A DNA stretch of 64,000 nucleotides from Psoroptes ovis (GCA_002943765.1 PQWQ01000010.1:436501-500500); one strand, 5' to 3'. Counted from the stretch's first letter, positions 22,615 through 35,560 are shown. The notes: generated from the sequence alone by a model not told the origin. Made by a program: numbers and translations.

Positions 22615-25124
22615 TTGATTTGTTTTAATTTTGATTTTACAAAATTTCAAATTTTCAAAATAAAATCGAATCTAAATTCAAACAAAGAATCAATTAAATA
22701 ATAAAAATATCAAATTTTAATGAATTGGAACTCACAATTACTCAGTAAACAGCACTTTGAAAAAATCAATTTATTACCACAAAACAAATCAATTTGGAAT
22801 GTCAAGATTGTTATTAATCTCTATATATGATAATAACACACAGACACACACACAATATTGCTTAATGTCAATTGTTTTAATTTTAAATTTTTAAATTATT
22901 TTGTATTTTGATGATAATTTCGAACGTTTTTCCAAGCGTTTTGTTTTGATTTTTTCGCTTTGTTTTTGTTTTAGTTTTGCTTTGTTTCTATGTCTATTTA
23001 GGGTGCGGCGTGTATCAACACTACAAATAGCTTAAATGGAGATAAACACTGGAAAAGCAATTGAAACACACATGTATGTACAACGACAACACATCGAAAA
23101 AAAGCATATGAATTACAATGATAATCAGATGATTAGTCCTTTATATTTCATCGAATCACCGAATATACCTTGATCAATTGTTGAATTTGTTGCTGATGAC
23201 TCACAAATATGAATGAAATCAAAGCAGAAACACATAGAAAAAACTCGTTAAAATTCAAAATTCTTGTTGATGCGTCGTTAAACCACAATTGTTGAACAAT
23301 GAATCGGCAAATACAAATGAAATCTTGAATTGAATAAATGAACAAAACACCACCAGTCAAATTCTTTAATTTAAATTGTTTTGAATTTAAATTATTTTGA
23401 ATTTTGAAAATATTTCAAACCAGGATCTTTGTTGTTTTGCTATCGCGTAGTATTATTGTATTGTTTCTTATTGGATGATGATAATAATAAGAAAAACAAT
23501 TAAGACTATTTTGCTTATGTGTCTATGTTTGCTTGTGTTGTTTGTTTGATTCCGTTATATTATCATTATCATTATCATTTGCTGCTTTTGATGATAATCA
23601 GCACTTTTATTATTTAAAATAATTGAAATTTAATGACGAAAGAAATAACCACCACGTAAACTACTCGTTTATAAAAACTTAATTCAAACAAAAAATCAAA
23701 ATATTAAAATATAAATAATGAAATACTCATAAAATAATAATCTCTCTTTGACGACTTTTTCCTGTTGTAGTAGTTTATTGAATAGCATTGTTGTTGTTGT
23801 TGTTGTTCATAGTTATAGGCTTACCGTATAGTCATTTAAATATGAATTGATGGCAGCATGTTGTACAGAAATGAAGAGATTTTCAAAATGTTTTGTTTGT
23901 TGTCCGGCAGCTGAGCAGTTTGGAATCTGTAATGAAATGCCGGCGCCTGGCGTAACCAGTGCCTTAAATGACGTAGTAGTACGTCATAAAGCCGTTTTCT
24001 CTGATAATTTTAAAAGACGTAGTAATACGTCAACAAAAATTTTTGAAAAAAGCTACTACTTTCAGCTGTTTTCTTGTTCATTCTTATTCATTCATACATT
24101 TATTCATTCATTCATTCATTCATACATTTATTTCACTTCATTTACTGTGCTATTATTTACTCTCTGCTTGTCTTCTCTGTATGTTTTTCGCCTTTAAATT
24201 TTACGTTGATTATTCATGTGTGTGTGCCTCCTTCATTCACAAGAAAAATGTTTCAAACATGAAAAAACCAAAACAAATCAAATCGAACGAACGACGACAG
24301 CCAAACACTAATGGCAACGGCCATCATTTACGAATGCAGGAAGCTGAATATTTCAAGTTTTTTTCGATTTAAATTCAAATTATTCATACATGAATAGCTG
24401 ATGATGATGATTAACGTATGAATAATCATCATCATCATCAAACGTTGAGCAATTCGTATATTGACTTGTGCGAGACGATTTAAAAGGATCTTCGTATACG
24501 ATGATTTGCTTATACGACGATTTAATTAAATTTAATTAAATCAAAGGTCAAAGATTTGTATCATCATTCATTTCATTTTTATTGGCATCAACAAATAATC
24601 AAAGAAGATTTCGTCTCATTGAAGAGAGATCATAAATCTTTATGATTATTGTTGCGGTATTATTAACCGGAGTTGATGATAATGGCCGTGGCATTTTGTT
24701 TTGATTCCATGAAATATTTGAAAGAGTCGTCAGCCTTTGAAAATTGCTGATTATTTTTTTAAATATCTTTTAATTTATTCATTTGTTCATTCAAATAATC
24801 ACAAAAATGACTTGTCAAATATCAAATCGGCAAAGTCATGGTTGACAAAGAAAATGAAAACAAACAAATAATGATTGACTGAAATGAAACTAAATACATT
24901 CCAATTATCAAGCTTGACCTTGTAGCTGAATTTCATTTTCCATTTTGATTATTGATTTTTAATCATTTGAATGGACTTTGGATTCAAAATTTCAAATTTA
25001 AAAAATTTCGAGTCGTCCTTTTTGGACAGCACCCAGAGAATCGAACGACCATATGATTTTTTTTTTTTTTTGATTTTTGAGGGATCAGATTTGAATTTTG
25101 AATTTCTATTTTTTGAATGAAAAT
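22615..25124. promoter_or_regulatory. 2.5-kb divergent region between epsin and NUBP2
   Basis: No protein-coding signal is convincing. On the minus strand there are donor-like sites GTGAGT at 22735 and GTAAGC at 23824. The latter follows a G+C-richer block (about 23825-24045) that contains two CRE-like palindromes and could be an epsin leader exon plus promoter. TTCATTCA-type repeats occur at 24087-24127. Two near copies of TATACGAYGATTT occur at about 24495-24524. A poly-T tract at 25061-25074 precedes NUBP2. Confidence 0.45.
23969..24032. repeat. Paired CRE-like palindromes
   Basis: GACGTAGTAGTACGTC at 23970-23985 and GACGTAGTAATACGTC at 24016-24031 differ by one base, 30 bp apart. Each carries inverted GACGTA/TACGTC arms, and the first is flanked by T and A to give two TGACGT/ACGTCA CRE half-sites. 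They lie in the G+C-richer block upstream of epsin. Binding by CREB/ATF-type bZIP factors is inference. Confidence 0.6.
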
Positions 25125-26050
25125 ATGGGAATCGATAAGGTTAAAAATGTTTTACTAATTTTATCCGGTAAAGGTGGTGTCGGTAAATCAACATTATCAT
25201 GTCAATTATCATTATATTTACAAACACAAGGCTATAAAATTGGTGTATTAGATATCGATATTTGTGGTCCAAGTCAATTACGTATGTTTGGTTTACAAAA
25301 TAAAGCTGTACAACAAGGTGATAATGGGTAATTATTTTTCTTCAAAAAATTCAAAGGCTAGGAATTATTTACATAATTCTTTTGTTTTTACATAAAGTTG
25401 GATACCGGTAAAATACGAAAAAGACAATCTGCCATCGATCAGTTTAATGTCAATCGGTTTTCTATTGAATAATCAAGATTCAGCAATCATATGGCGTGGA
25501 CCAAGAAAAACAGCAATGATTCAACAATTTTTATCCGATGTTGATTGGAATGATTTAGATTTTTTGATAATCGATACACCGCCCGGCACCTCGGATGAAC
25601 ATATTAGTATTGTTGAATGTTTACGTAAATATCCCGATTCAAATATAAATGCCTTGCTAATAACAACACCACAAACAATTTCATTGAACGATGTTCGACG
25701 TGAAATAACATTTTGTCATAAAGGTAATATACCGATCATTGGTTTAGTCGAAAACATGAGTGGTTATATTTGTCAACATTGTTCAGTAAGTTTCAATCAT
25801 TTTATTCTTAAAAAATAACTTAATTATTTCTATTATCACGCAGGAATGTACACCTATATTTTCATCAAAAGGTGGACATCAATTAGCCGAATATGCAAAA
25901 ATTGAACTGCTGACAACGATACCGATTGAAACAGAAATAGTTGAATGCTGTGATAATGGTGAAAATTTTATTGAAAAATACCCGAATTCCATTTGTTATC
26001 AACGAATATCTGAATTGGCCAAGAAAATTTGTGAAAAATTGAAAGTTTGA
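25125..26050 (+). CDS. NUBP2: NUBP2/CFD1, cytosolic Fe-S cluster scaffold ATPase
   Basis: Three exons: 25125-25327, 25398-25785 and 25844-26050, 265 aa. Seen: the deviant Walker A KGGVGKST (SGKGGVGKSTLSCQLSLYL), LDIDICGPS, LIIDTPPGTSDEHIS, and the ENMSGY block followed by the CxxC cluster ligands in ICQHCSECTPIF split across the last intron. The overall length and lack of an N-terminal four-Cys extension separate it from NUBP1. Family knowledge: with NUBP1 it builds 4Fe-4S clusters on the cytosolic CIA pathway for proteins such as XPD, DNA polymerases and primase. The start is ATG before GIDKVKNVLL. The stop lies 178 bp from the convergent Miro stop. Confidence 0.96.
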
Positions 26051-26227
26051 AAACTGTAATAAATTTTTTCTAAGCCAAAATCTATCAAAAATCAAGTATT
26101 TCAATTTTAATAATAATAATCATCTTTAGTGAAAAATCTAAAAATCAAAGATTTTGATAATTGTTTGTGGTAAGCACGTAGAAAAAAATCGAAAAAAGAA
26201 TTCAAATAATCAGATAATTGTCAATGG

Positions 26228-28629
26228 TTAATGATGAGAATGATTCAAATGTAAATAACGAACAACAAAAACACCGATTAAGGCAATCGTTGCAAAACCG
26301 ATTCCAGCCATTTGCATCATTGCTCTGTCTTGCGGTATGAATCGATGTATAATACTGAAATTATGGATAAGTATTAATGAAATGAATGGATTCAAAAATA
26401 AAATACTAACCTCATATGACGAGCTAGCCAAGAATTCGATGGCTTAACCAGCAGCAAATGTACTAATTTATTTAAATTCGGATATGCTGCCATTGTGATT
26501 AATTTTTCATATACTTCAAGCGTACCATTATTGATTGACGACGATGTTGTTGTTGATGAATTCCCTGATGATGATGAATTATTTATTTCATTTATGGCAG
26601 AAAATTTATGTAATGGAGTTAATTTATTTATGAAACAAAATTCTTCCGGTTGTTGTGGATAATTTTGTTTGACAGGTGTAAGATCTTTTTTCGATGCAAC
26701 AATCAAAATCGGTAATTTTGTATTATGAAAATTTTTCTTTGGTAGAAAAAATCAAATTCAATATTAATCAATCGATTGCTACTTGATAATCGAAAGTGAA
26801 CTTACTAAATATGTCTTGGCAATCACTTGAAAAGATGAACTATCCGATTGATCATACATCATACAACAAACATCACAGAATAATTCAGGTGATTTAATCA
26901 ATGTATTTACATTGATAACATCAATTTCTCGAATCTATGATCAATTATAGGAGTGTAATGACATTATCATCCAATGATATGAAGATAATACTTACAATCA
27001 AATATTTTTTCTGTCCATAAACAGTTATCGTATTGATTACATAATCATTGAATGGATTATTATTGATTTGTTTCCGTGATGATGATAGATTTGAAAATTT
27101 TTCCTTTTTATTAATGAAACGTCTCATAAAACAACTTTTACCGGCACCTTTTGGACCAACTAAATTACATAGGAAAACATTACGTGATGTTTGCTTTTCA
27201 TATGTATTCATACGTCGATCCTTAATAACTATAAAAATAATTGGAAAAATTATTATCGATTCAATCATTGATAGAAAAGAAAAATACATACAAACTAAGG
27301 CTGATGTTGGACATTTCTCACTTAATACAAAAGTATAACCAAATAGGCTCAAATATTTAATTGTTTGTTTCAAATCAATGAATGTTGTAAGCGTCCATAA
27401 TGATTGGAAACCTTGTAATGTGATCCAACCACGTTCATTTGTATGTACAATTTTAGTGAAATCACATTGTAACCATTCAGTATTTTGTTGTTCTTGATGA
27501 TCGTTATTATTGTTATTATTATTATTATTTAAACTGATAATAGAAAACAATGATGACAGCTCATTTGGTGACAGCGCACCATCATTATCTTTATCATATT
27601 TATCAAATAATATTTTAATGAATTGATAACCTTTCGATGATAATTCAACAAAACATTCATCAGGTAATGTGATTTTTGGATAAACATAATCATCATTGAT
27701 TACAACATTATTATTATTATAACCAAATTTACGCAATACAATCCATATCAATTCATGACGGCCACGTTGAATAAAAAATGTCAATAGAAACATAAAACCA
27801 GGCAATGTAATACCGTTTTCTGAAACACCTTCTGGTATTATACTTTTAATAATATATTTAAGATCGTCAAGTGTTTGAGTCAATAGATTAGAATCAAAAC
27901 AATATGATTGAAAATTATTTAGCTCAAGATCATTGAGTATACCATCATTATCAGAATCACAAATTGTAAATATACGTTTAAGTGCAGCCTTACAATTATC
28001 GGTCAGATCACGTTCTTCAGGACAATAGATTGGTGTCACTGGATAGAGGACAGTTTTTTGTGCATAATAAAATATTTCAGATAGATTATCAAGATTTTTT
28101 GCTGAACACTCAACACATATTTCAATTTCTTTATATTGATTCATTAATGGCAATACCGTATCGATTGAGCTATATTCGACTAGATCAGATTTATTACCAA
28201 CTAATATGATTGGAACATTATGATTATCACCCAATTTTTGATGTATTAATGGCAACCAATATGATGATATTTTATCAATAGTTGCTTCATTATCGATTGC
28301 ATACACGATGCAAATAACACTAGCTCGTTGTAATTCATCATACAGTTCTTTTTCTGATTGTTCTTGTGCTGAATAATCGACAATCACTGTTGGTATATTG
28401 ACAGGTGTAACTTCAGCCGGTATTGTTATTTCTTCAAATTTTGATGGTACATCTTCATCAAATTCTTCGAATACCAGCGAATAAATCATCGATGTTTTGC
28501 CAACTTCACCTATGAAAGCAAAGCATAAATCAAATTAAACGGTACTAAATCTCAAGAAAAAATTAACTTACGTTCACCGACAAGTAAAATGCGTACAGTT
28601 GAACCATTTTTTGGCGTTTGTTCTGTCAT
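26228..28629 (-). CDS. RHOT1: Miro (RHOT) mitochondrial Rho GTPase
   Basis: Six exons: 28629-28572, 28509-27292, 27228-26996, 26934-26806, 26736-26411 and 26354-26228. All are in phase, giving 696 aa. The N-terminal GTPase has a P-loop split by intron 1 (ILLVGER + EVGKTS), then EEITIPAEVTP, IVDYSAQEQSEKEL and VGNKSDL. Two EF-hands are visible (DSDNDGILNDLE, DKDNDGALSPNE). The C-terminal GTPase has VGPKGAGKSC and LIVASKKDL. The last exon encodes a single hydrophobic helix with a short His/Asn tail, the outer-membrane tail anchor. Family knowledge: Miro links mitochondria to Milton/TRAK and kinesin or dynein and is a PINK1/Parkin target. The C-terminal GTPase carries a Ser/Asn-rich insert before the anchor. 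Confidence 0.96.
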
Positions 28630-30801
28630 TTTCTGTTGATTTCATTAATTAGCCTTAAGCACATCGGAGATAATGGATTCTAGATTACGGAATAATTACG
28701 GAAAACTGTAATCACACACCGTTGATGCATAAGAATTATGCACCATCAATTTTACTCAAAAAAAGCATCAAAAAATAATGAAAATAACGAAAATAACGTT
28801 TGGTACAAAAATTTTCAAGGAAGACAAAATGCCAAATTTACACGTTGCAAGTTATTCGATTTTTTTTCAAAAACAAATTTATAATTTGAAAAAAATTCGA
28901 TCAAATTGAATTTTTTAAGCCATCTTTCAATCATACGCCAATAAGTGAATTTCCGAAATGAATTATCAATTTCATCGATTACTGCATTTTTCTGACGAGC
29001 TATTGCTGGGCTAGCTAGCTTAGCTATCAACTAAGGATAAGTGGGCCGACATTTTCAAATGTCAAATGTCAAACAGCAGCTTGACATCATCATCATTGAA
29101 AAAATCTCTTGAAATCAAAACAATCTTCGCCTGATTCAAAGCAATTGATTGATTTCATATTTGCCCGGGACAAAATCTTCAATACTCTTCGAATCGAAAA
29201 AAATGAATCTAACCTAATTTATTCATTTTGAAGAATCATGGATGGAAATAGAATAACGAAAAGCGATCACCTTATTTCCATTTATCGAAATCATCAAATT
29301 CAAATTCAAGAATTTAAAAACACACATTTAAATATGTGTGTGATCGAAAAAAAAACCCGAGAACCAATCAATGATTATATAAGCATTCGAAAAATCTATT
29401 GAACAAGGTTCGTTTTGAGCTTTTACCACTTTTATATCAAAGAATATCCCAAAGAATATATGCGCCTCGATGATGGATGTATTATTAGTCTTCATCTTCC
29501 ATTAATAAATTGGGAAAAAAAAATCCGGAAGGCCCCTAAATACATGTTTGGCCTTGGAATTTCATCATCGACCAAAAAAAGAAAATAGCATTGAATTAGC
29601 GTCGAACAAATATCGCATATATTGATTAGTCTATATGATATGGTTTGGTTTCGTGTGTGTAATAAGCATGTATGGTCTTTGAAAAAAAACAAATGTAGGC
29701 CAAATCAAATTGAACATCTGGGAAGTGAAGAAAGAATATATGAATGAAGAAGAACAATTTTCAATGACATTTTGTATGGAATTTTGGATTTTGCGCCCAT
29801 ATTCTGTATGTGTGGTATTCAATTCAATTCAAATGAGGATCATCATCATCATCATCATCAACAACATTTTCACTATTAACCGAATGACCGAATTGCCATT
29901 TTATATTTTGATCATCATTTTCGCTGAAAAAATATGGTCAGACATGCGTCCAAATTGTCAAAATTGATCAAAAACTTTGGTTTCGGGTAAATAATATCTG
30001 TTATTTTGTTTCTATTTCTTCAATTCAACATATTTATCCATATCATCTCTTTTATTTTTCTAAGTACATACAAATATATGACCATCATTGATAATTCGAA
30101 AAGAATACGATCATCATATCCGTATATCTGTAATCGTTTGTAAAGAACACAATTGTTTTTTATTGTTTTTTTTTACTCGAAAATAATATTTTCAATGATT
30201 TATATTCGGCTTGGTTGTTGTTGTGGATGGTGACATTGAAATGGAATTTCAATTCATTATTATTATTGTATGACAAACATATCAACTAAACTGAACTAAG
30301 CGAATATAAAGATTTGAAGAATTATATTCAAATAATAATAATAAAAATCACGATGAATAGAATGTTAATATTCATTATTAACGAATATTTATTTATTTTA
30401 ATTGAAAATTCTTCAATGTGTGTTTGTACACGATTTTCTACGTTATTTTTAGCTTGAAAATTTCTACTGTTTTCATTAAGAATATTCTTTGAAAATTTTC
30501 TCAATTATTATTATTCCTCAATGTATAGTCTGGCATATTATAATTCATATAACAATTAATGATAATAATAACAATAATACCAAACCAACTGGTCGACGGT
30601 GACATTCAATGAGTGTTTGTTTGTTTTTTTGTTTTATTCAAACAACCAATTACCATCCGAACAAATGATTAAACAATTCATTTCATTCGAAGATATTTGA
30701 TGTCTATTAATCGTCGTTGTTTCATATTATTGATCTTCTTCAAATGATAAGATATACATTAATATTTTGAGTATTGAACCAAAACTTCAAGATAGAAAAA
30801 A
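28630..30801. other. 2.2-kb divergent intergenic region between Miro and Tob
   Basis: No coding signal. It contains the short reiterated unit CAAATGT at 29056-29069, a CAT repeat near 29840-29860, scattered ATT/AAT runs around 30258-30345, and T-rich leader-like sequence before Tob. Probably promoters and 5' UTRs of the two divergent genes. Confidence 0.4.
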
Positions 30802-32781
30802 ATGCATGAAGAAATTAAAATTGCATTAAATTTTTTAATATCATTTCTGTATAATAAATTACCACGTAGACGTGTTAATCAATTTGGTGAAGAATTAGAA
30901 TTAATCCTGTTAAAACGTTTCGATGGCCATTGGTATACGGATGAACCATCCAAAGGTTCAGCATATCGTTGTATTCATTGTAATTTGATTAATCCAAATA
31001 TTAATAACAGCAATAGCAATAATTCTAATAATTTAAATAATGAAACATCAATATTTTTGGAAGCAACTACTAAATGTGGATTAAATCTGCTTGATATACA
31101 ACAAAATCTGCCATCAGAATTGACTATTTGGATTGATCCTGGTGAAGTATCATATCGTTTGAATGAAAAATCTCCGATAAATATATTGTATAGTGTTCAT
31201 AATAATAATAACAATAATAATAATTCATCTAAACAACAATATTTTAATTTAACGACCAATAAATATGTGGATCAAAAATCATTATTCAACACCAATAATA
31301 ACAATAACAATATCAATAAAAATGTCAATACTTGCTTAAATCCTGAAGCCCAATGTTTTCAACCAGAATCATTTAATCAAATCAATGGAACAAGATTCGA
31401 ATTGAATAATTTAGTTAAAAATAATTCATTGAAAAATTCGATTGAACCAATTACATTCACTACGGCATCATTTGCAGCTACGAAATTTGGTTCAACCAAA
31501 CCGAAAAATCTATCATCATCATTACCATCATCAACTAATGCATTATCAATGAGCAATAACAACAATAACAATGGTCGTAACAATAAATATCAATCATTGT
31601 CTTCAAATAATAATAATAATTCAAGATATCAAATGTTGAATGGTTTAAATTTGAATAATTCATTTAATAATAATGCAAATAATAACAGTAGAAAAATAAT
31701 GAAACCAATTTCACGCACAAATTCATTTAATAATAATTATAATCATCATCCAAATAATCCATTAGGACCGAGAACATCATTTTATTATTCACAAAATAAT
31801 CAATCACCACAACAACAACAATTTATTACAACAACAAATAATAATAATAATTATCAACAACAGCAGCAACAATCGAATGATTTATTCACTTTACTTACCA
31901 AGAATAATTTATCACAGCAGCTGTCACAACAGTCAGTAATTGATGATAATTCAAAGATACCACCGTGGAATAATAATAATGGTATTGATTTTGATCATCA
32001 ACAACAACAACAACAACAGCTGCCAATGTTAGCATCGTTATTCAATCAACCAACATCCGATATCGATGATCAGCAACAATCATCGATAATTCAAACCTCA
32101 TCAATGAATAGTTTACAATCATTCGATACACTTATTAAACCAAAAAATAATGATATCAATAATGAACGTTGTTGGTTTGCGATCAATTCAACAAATATCG
32201 GTCATAATCAATCATTTGAAACAATTCAACGATCATTATCGATGCCTGATGATCATGATTTCAATGATAATTGTCAACATTTTTTCGATTCATTTTTATC
32301 GAATAAATTATTACGTGAAATATTTGAATCAGGTAATACGAATAATAATAATAACAATAATGATGGCAATGTTAATGATGAAATGGAATTATCTGCATCG
32401 AAAAATAATAATAATGATAATAATAATTACATGTTCATGTCAGTGTTTGATTTGCAAACACCACCAGAATTGATTAGCTCACCAGATTTGAGCAATGACA
32501 TTACACCATCACCGCTATCATCATCATCATCTTGTTGGGCATCTACATCGTTGACACCACCAAATTATTCATCAATCGGTAAATATTCCATTAATCAACA
32601 ACAAGAGAAACAGCAGCAACAGCAACGTATTAATCATATTAATATTAATGATCACCATCAACATCAACAACAACAACAAAAACAATTAATCAATTGTTTA
32701 TTCAATGAATTTGATAATTTAAGTTTAAATTCAAATAGTGAATCATCATCGATTGGTTCGATAGCATCGTATGTTCAATAA
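30802..32781 (+). CDS. TOB1: Tob/BTG family antiproliferative protein
   Basis: Intronless, 659 aa, much longer than vertebrate Tob1 (about 345 aa) because of Asn/Gln runs. The BTG domain (1 to about 133) is well conserved: EIKIALNFLISFLYNKLPRR, VNQFGEELE, GHWYTDEPSKGSAYRCIH, LPSELTIWIDPGEVSYRLNE. After it come CLNPEAQCFQPESF (about 178-191), which fits the PAM2 pattern that binds the poly(A)-binding-protein MLLE domain, and EPITFTTASFAATKFGSTKP, a Tob-specific block. Family knowledge: Tob bridges CCR4-CAF1 deadenylase to PABP and restrains proliferation. The remainder is low-complexity N/Q with patches of conserved look (FVFSDLQTPPELISSPDLS-like Ser/Pro sequence near the end). Confidence 0.93.
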   Translation: MHEEIKIALNFLISFLYNKLPRRRVNQFGEELELILLKRFDGHWYTDEPSKGSAYRCIHCNLINPNINNSNSNNSNNLNNETSIFLEATTKCGLNLLDIQQNLPSELTIWIDPGEVSYRLNEKSPINILYSVHNNNNNNNNSSKQQYFNLTTNKYVDQKSLFNTNNNNNNINKNVNTCLNPEAQCFQPESFNQINGTRFELNNLVKNNSLKNSIEPITFTTASFAATKFGSTKPKNLSSSLPSSTNALSMSNNNNNNGRNNKYQSLSSNNNNNSRYQMLNGLNLNNSFNNNANNNSRKIMKPISRTNSFNNNYNHHPNNPLGPRTSFYYSQNNQSPQQQQFITTTNNNNNYQQQQQQSNDLFTLLTKNNLSQQLSQQSVIDDNSKIPPWNNNNGIDFDHQQQQQQQLPMLASLFNQPTSDIDDQQQSSIIQTSSMNSLQSFDTLIKPKNNDINNERCWFAINSTNIGHNQSFETIQRSLSMPDDHDFNDNCQHFFDSFLSNKLLREIFESGNTNNNNNNNDGNVNDEMELSASKNNNNDNNNYMFMSVFDLQTPPELISSPDLSNDITPSPLSSSSSCWASTSLTPPNYSSIGKYSINQQQEKQQQQQRINHININDHHQHQQQQQKQLINCLFNEFDNLSLNSNSESSSIGSIASYVQ

Positions 32782-34586
32782 TCAATGCAATGCAATTATC
32801 ATTATATTAATTAATATTAATAGTGGAGTGTGAGTCAACATTAATATGTTCAAGATGTTTTTATTGTTCTCAACAACATTACATTCAATAAGTTTTCATT
32901 CGTAATTTTTAATATTTGCAAAAATTCATATTTCTATTATTTATTTATTTATCTATTTATTCACACATATATTTTATTGTATTTTGTTGATTTTTAATTA
33001 TTATCAATTATTATTATTATTATCATCAATTTTTTTTTATTTTAATTAATTATTTTTTTATATATTCAAAGCATCAAATATCAAATTATTACATTTATTA
33101 TTATTATTATTATTAATGGATATCGTACGATTATTATTATTGATGGTTTATCAATTGAATATTATCAATTAACGTGAAAATTTTCCAATTAACAATATTA
33201 TTATTATTATAAGGATATCACGATTTATAATTTTAATTTAATGATTTATATTTATATGTATGAATTTCTAAAAATTGATTTATTTTATTTTATGATGATG
33301 ATTTAATTCTATTTTAATTTTAATTTTGATTTCGAATGATTGTCCTCTTTTGAAAATGGTTATTTTTCATCAAATAATATTATTATTGAATTTACTTTTG
33401 AAACATTTTAGGATTTCTTATTATGATGATTATCAATTAATTAATTAATTTTAAATTATTAATTTAAAATAATTTCCAATTATTTTTTAATTTTGACAAT
33501 GAAGCAAAAGCAAAGAAAGAAAATTGATTATTTTTCACATTTTAAAATTCTATTTATTTATTTATTTATCTTTATTTTTGTTTGTAATTTTTTTTGAATA
33601 AAATTTGATTAAAATTAAATAAATCCAATTCAAATTATTTAAATTTTGAAAATTTTGAAAAATTTCAAATTTCGAATTCCACAAAAAATTCTTTACGCCA
33701 TCATCGATACAATCGATTGTTTGGGATTAAGAATTTTTTTTGTCTCGTCGAAAGAATCGATTGTTTTTCTTTTTCAGGATTTTTATAATTGCTTCACTGA
33801 TTATTATTTGTTTATTTGGTGGCTAATTATTTGTTTACATGTAATTTTTTTTCTGTAATCAAAACATCCTCAAAATATATAAACAACGATTATCATTTTA
33901 CAATGATTTCCATGTAAAATTACTCGTGTTGTAATGTAATGTCGTGTATTTTGATTTTGATAACAAATATAAACAACCAAACAAACAAAATTTAATTCAT
34001 GCAATTTCATGATGAACAAATCATGGCCTTCGTGTAAATTATTCTTGCTTCAACAACAACAACAACAGTGATCGACAACAATAACAGAGAGTAAACATCG
34101 AAAGACAATAATAATTCAAATAATTCAAATCAAAATCATATGAAAACACAACCAGAAATGAAATTTGTATCATTTTTTGGATAATATATTACATTATATT
34201 GCTATATTGTCGTTTTGTTGTTGATTATGATATTAAAACGTTTATGTCATTGAAATTATTTGAAATTAATTATCCATAATCAACGTGTAAATATCATCAA
34301 CAATTAATAATTCATAAATAAATACAAATATATTCCAATGAATACGCCATTATCATCATAATTAATATGTCGGAAAGATTTTAATTCAATTCTAAATTCA
34401 ATCGAAATTAATCAAACTAATAATATCAATTGAAAAATTTACGATTCAATATTTTTAAAAATTAAAATTCGCAATATTCGAGCAAACCTTATGATTAGTA
34501 ATATGATTTGTTTTATTTTAAAATATTTATTCTGTTATTAATCAAGTAATAGTTCAATTTCATATTCAGCTATCCATCCCTAAATC
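32782..34586. other. Long AT-rich region after Tob
   Basis: The first part is very A/T-rich (about 85% by eye at 32.9-33.6 kb), with ATT runs and ATTTATTTAT stretches of AU-rich-element type. It is likely a long Tob 3' UTR; AU-rich elements are typical of unstable regulatory mRNAs. A CAACAACAACAACAACAG run lies at about 34051-34068. No coding signal. Confidence 0.45.
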
Positions 34587-34590
34587 ATGG
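34587..34590 (+). CDS. Candidate 4-nt first coding exon of MRTF
   Basis: ATGG directly followed by a strong donor GTAAGTATT. Splicing to the acceptor TTCAG at 36171-36176 (polypyrimidine tract upstream) puts the 41 bases before the downstream ATG at 36218 into frame. It adds 14 residues beginning M-E-F-Q-H-C-S-Q-L-L and reads without a stop into the MRTF protein. The intron would be 1,586 nt and contain a MITE. It depends on splice-site quality and frame only. Confidence 0.4.
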
Positions 34591-35480
34591 GTAAGTATTG
34601 AATTATTCTAAATTATTCTAAATACACAAATAGTTTCAAGTGTTCTAAGAATAATAAATGAATGAATGAATGATTGATTGATAAAACTCGTTAATGCCAA
34701 GAATAACTCAATTGAATTGAATGCGAATTGAAAAAATTTTTAAATTTAAATCAATCATAGATGCATGGATGATATACGAACACACTCAAACACACGCACA
34801 CACGTTGGCAAGAATCAAAGCCAAAAATACGATTTTGGGGGTGGTGTATATTTCATTCATTCATTCATTTTAGAATTTTCGTTGGAAAACTCTTTGAATT
34901 CAAATTGATAACAGAATAATTGTCTGCATCTGCAAAAAAATTATCTCATTATTTAAATGGACTACAAACTCCTTTGATCTTTCATAATGATTTCCTCAAA
35001 GAATCAAGTGATATTCATTTAGAATTATTCAATATTTAACCGTGCATAATTAATATAATCGATTACATACACACATGTGTTTCTTCTTGATTTGACATGA
35101 ATTTCACCACGATTTTTTTTGTGAATAAATTAAGAACTATTCATATGAATAAAAATATAAATGAAAAATCAAAAATATGTGCTTACAAACACAATTGGCA
35201 ATTGTATTTGCATTCAAATTCAATAAATGATTTGAAATGTTCAAAGAAACATTTAAAAAGAAAAAACCAGGTTTGTTTTCTTCGATGTTTGTTTTGTTTG
35301 TTTGATATTTCTTAATATATTTATTCATTTTTCATTTATTAGGATTGATGCCAAGAAAATGATTCTCCCTTCCATTGCCTATTGCTATATTGATATCAAT
35401 ATAATGGCAAATAGAATTAATCATAGAATTATTCTCACCATTCATTCGCAAGCATCAAACAATCAACAATTTCTTATATA

Positions 35481-35560
35481 TTAGATTGTCCGAAAAGTTC
35501 ATTCGGCTTAATCAATAGAGTTGTTCGCGAAAATCGGCCAAAACTTTACGGACAACCTAA
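35481..35560 (+). mobile_element. Mariner-like MITE copy 1
   Basis: About 80 bp with terminal inverted repeats beginning TTAGATTGTCCGAAAAGTT and ending AAACTTTACGGACAACCTAA, flanked on both sides by TA as expected of Tc1/mariner insertion. The inner arms CATTCGGCTTAATCAAT and AAATCGGCCAAAA define the plus orientation shared with the copy at 54119. No coding capacity. Confidence 0.85.

Noticed and set aside
23847..24197. 116-codon open frame starting near MMAACCTEMKRF with several Cys
   Set aside because: It runs into a TTCATTCA repeat, has no recognisable domain, and the balanced composition is better explained by a promoter/leader block of epsin.
25035..25060. tRNA-like B box (GTTCGATTC) on the minus strand
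   Set aside because: The flanking bases cannot form a 5-bp T stem, and no D arm, anticodon arm or acceptor stem lies upstream.
27229..27291. Reading the Miro coding sequence through as one long exon
   Set aside because: The frame is open here, but the T-rich hydrophobic insert is absent from Miro proteins, and GTATGT...ATAG removes it in frame to restore the conserved KDRRMNTYEKQTSRNVF block.
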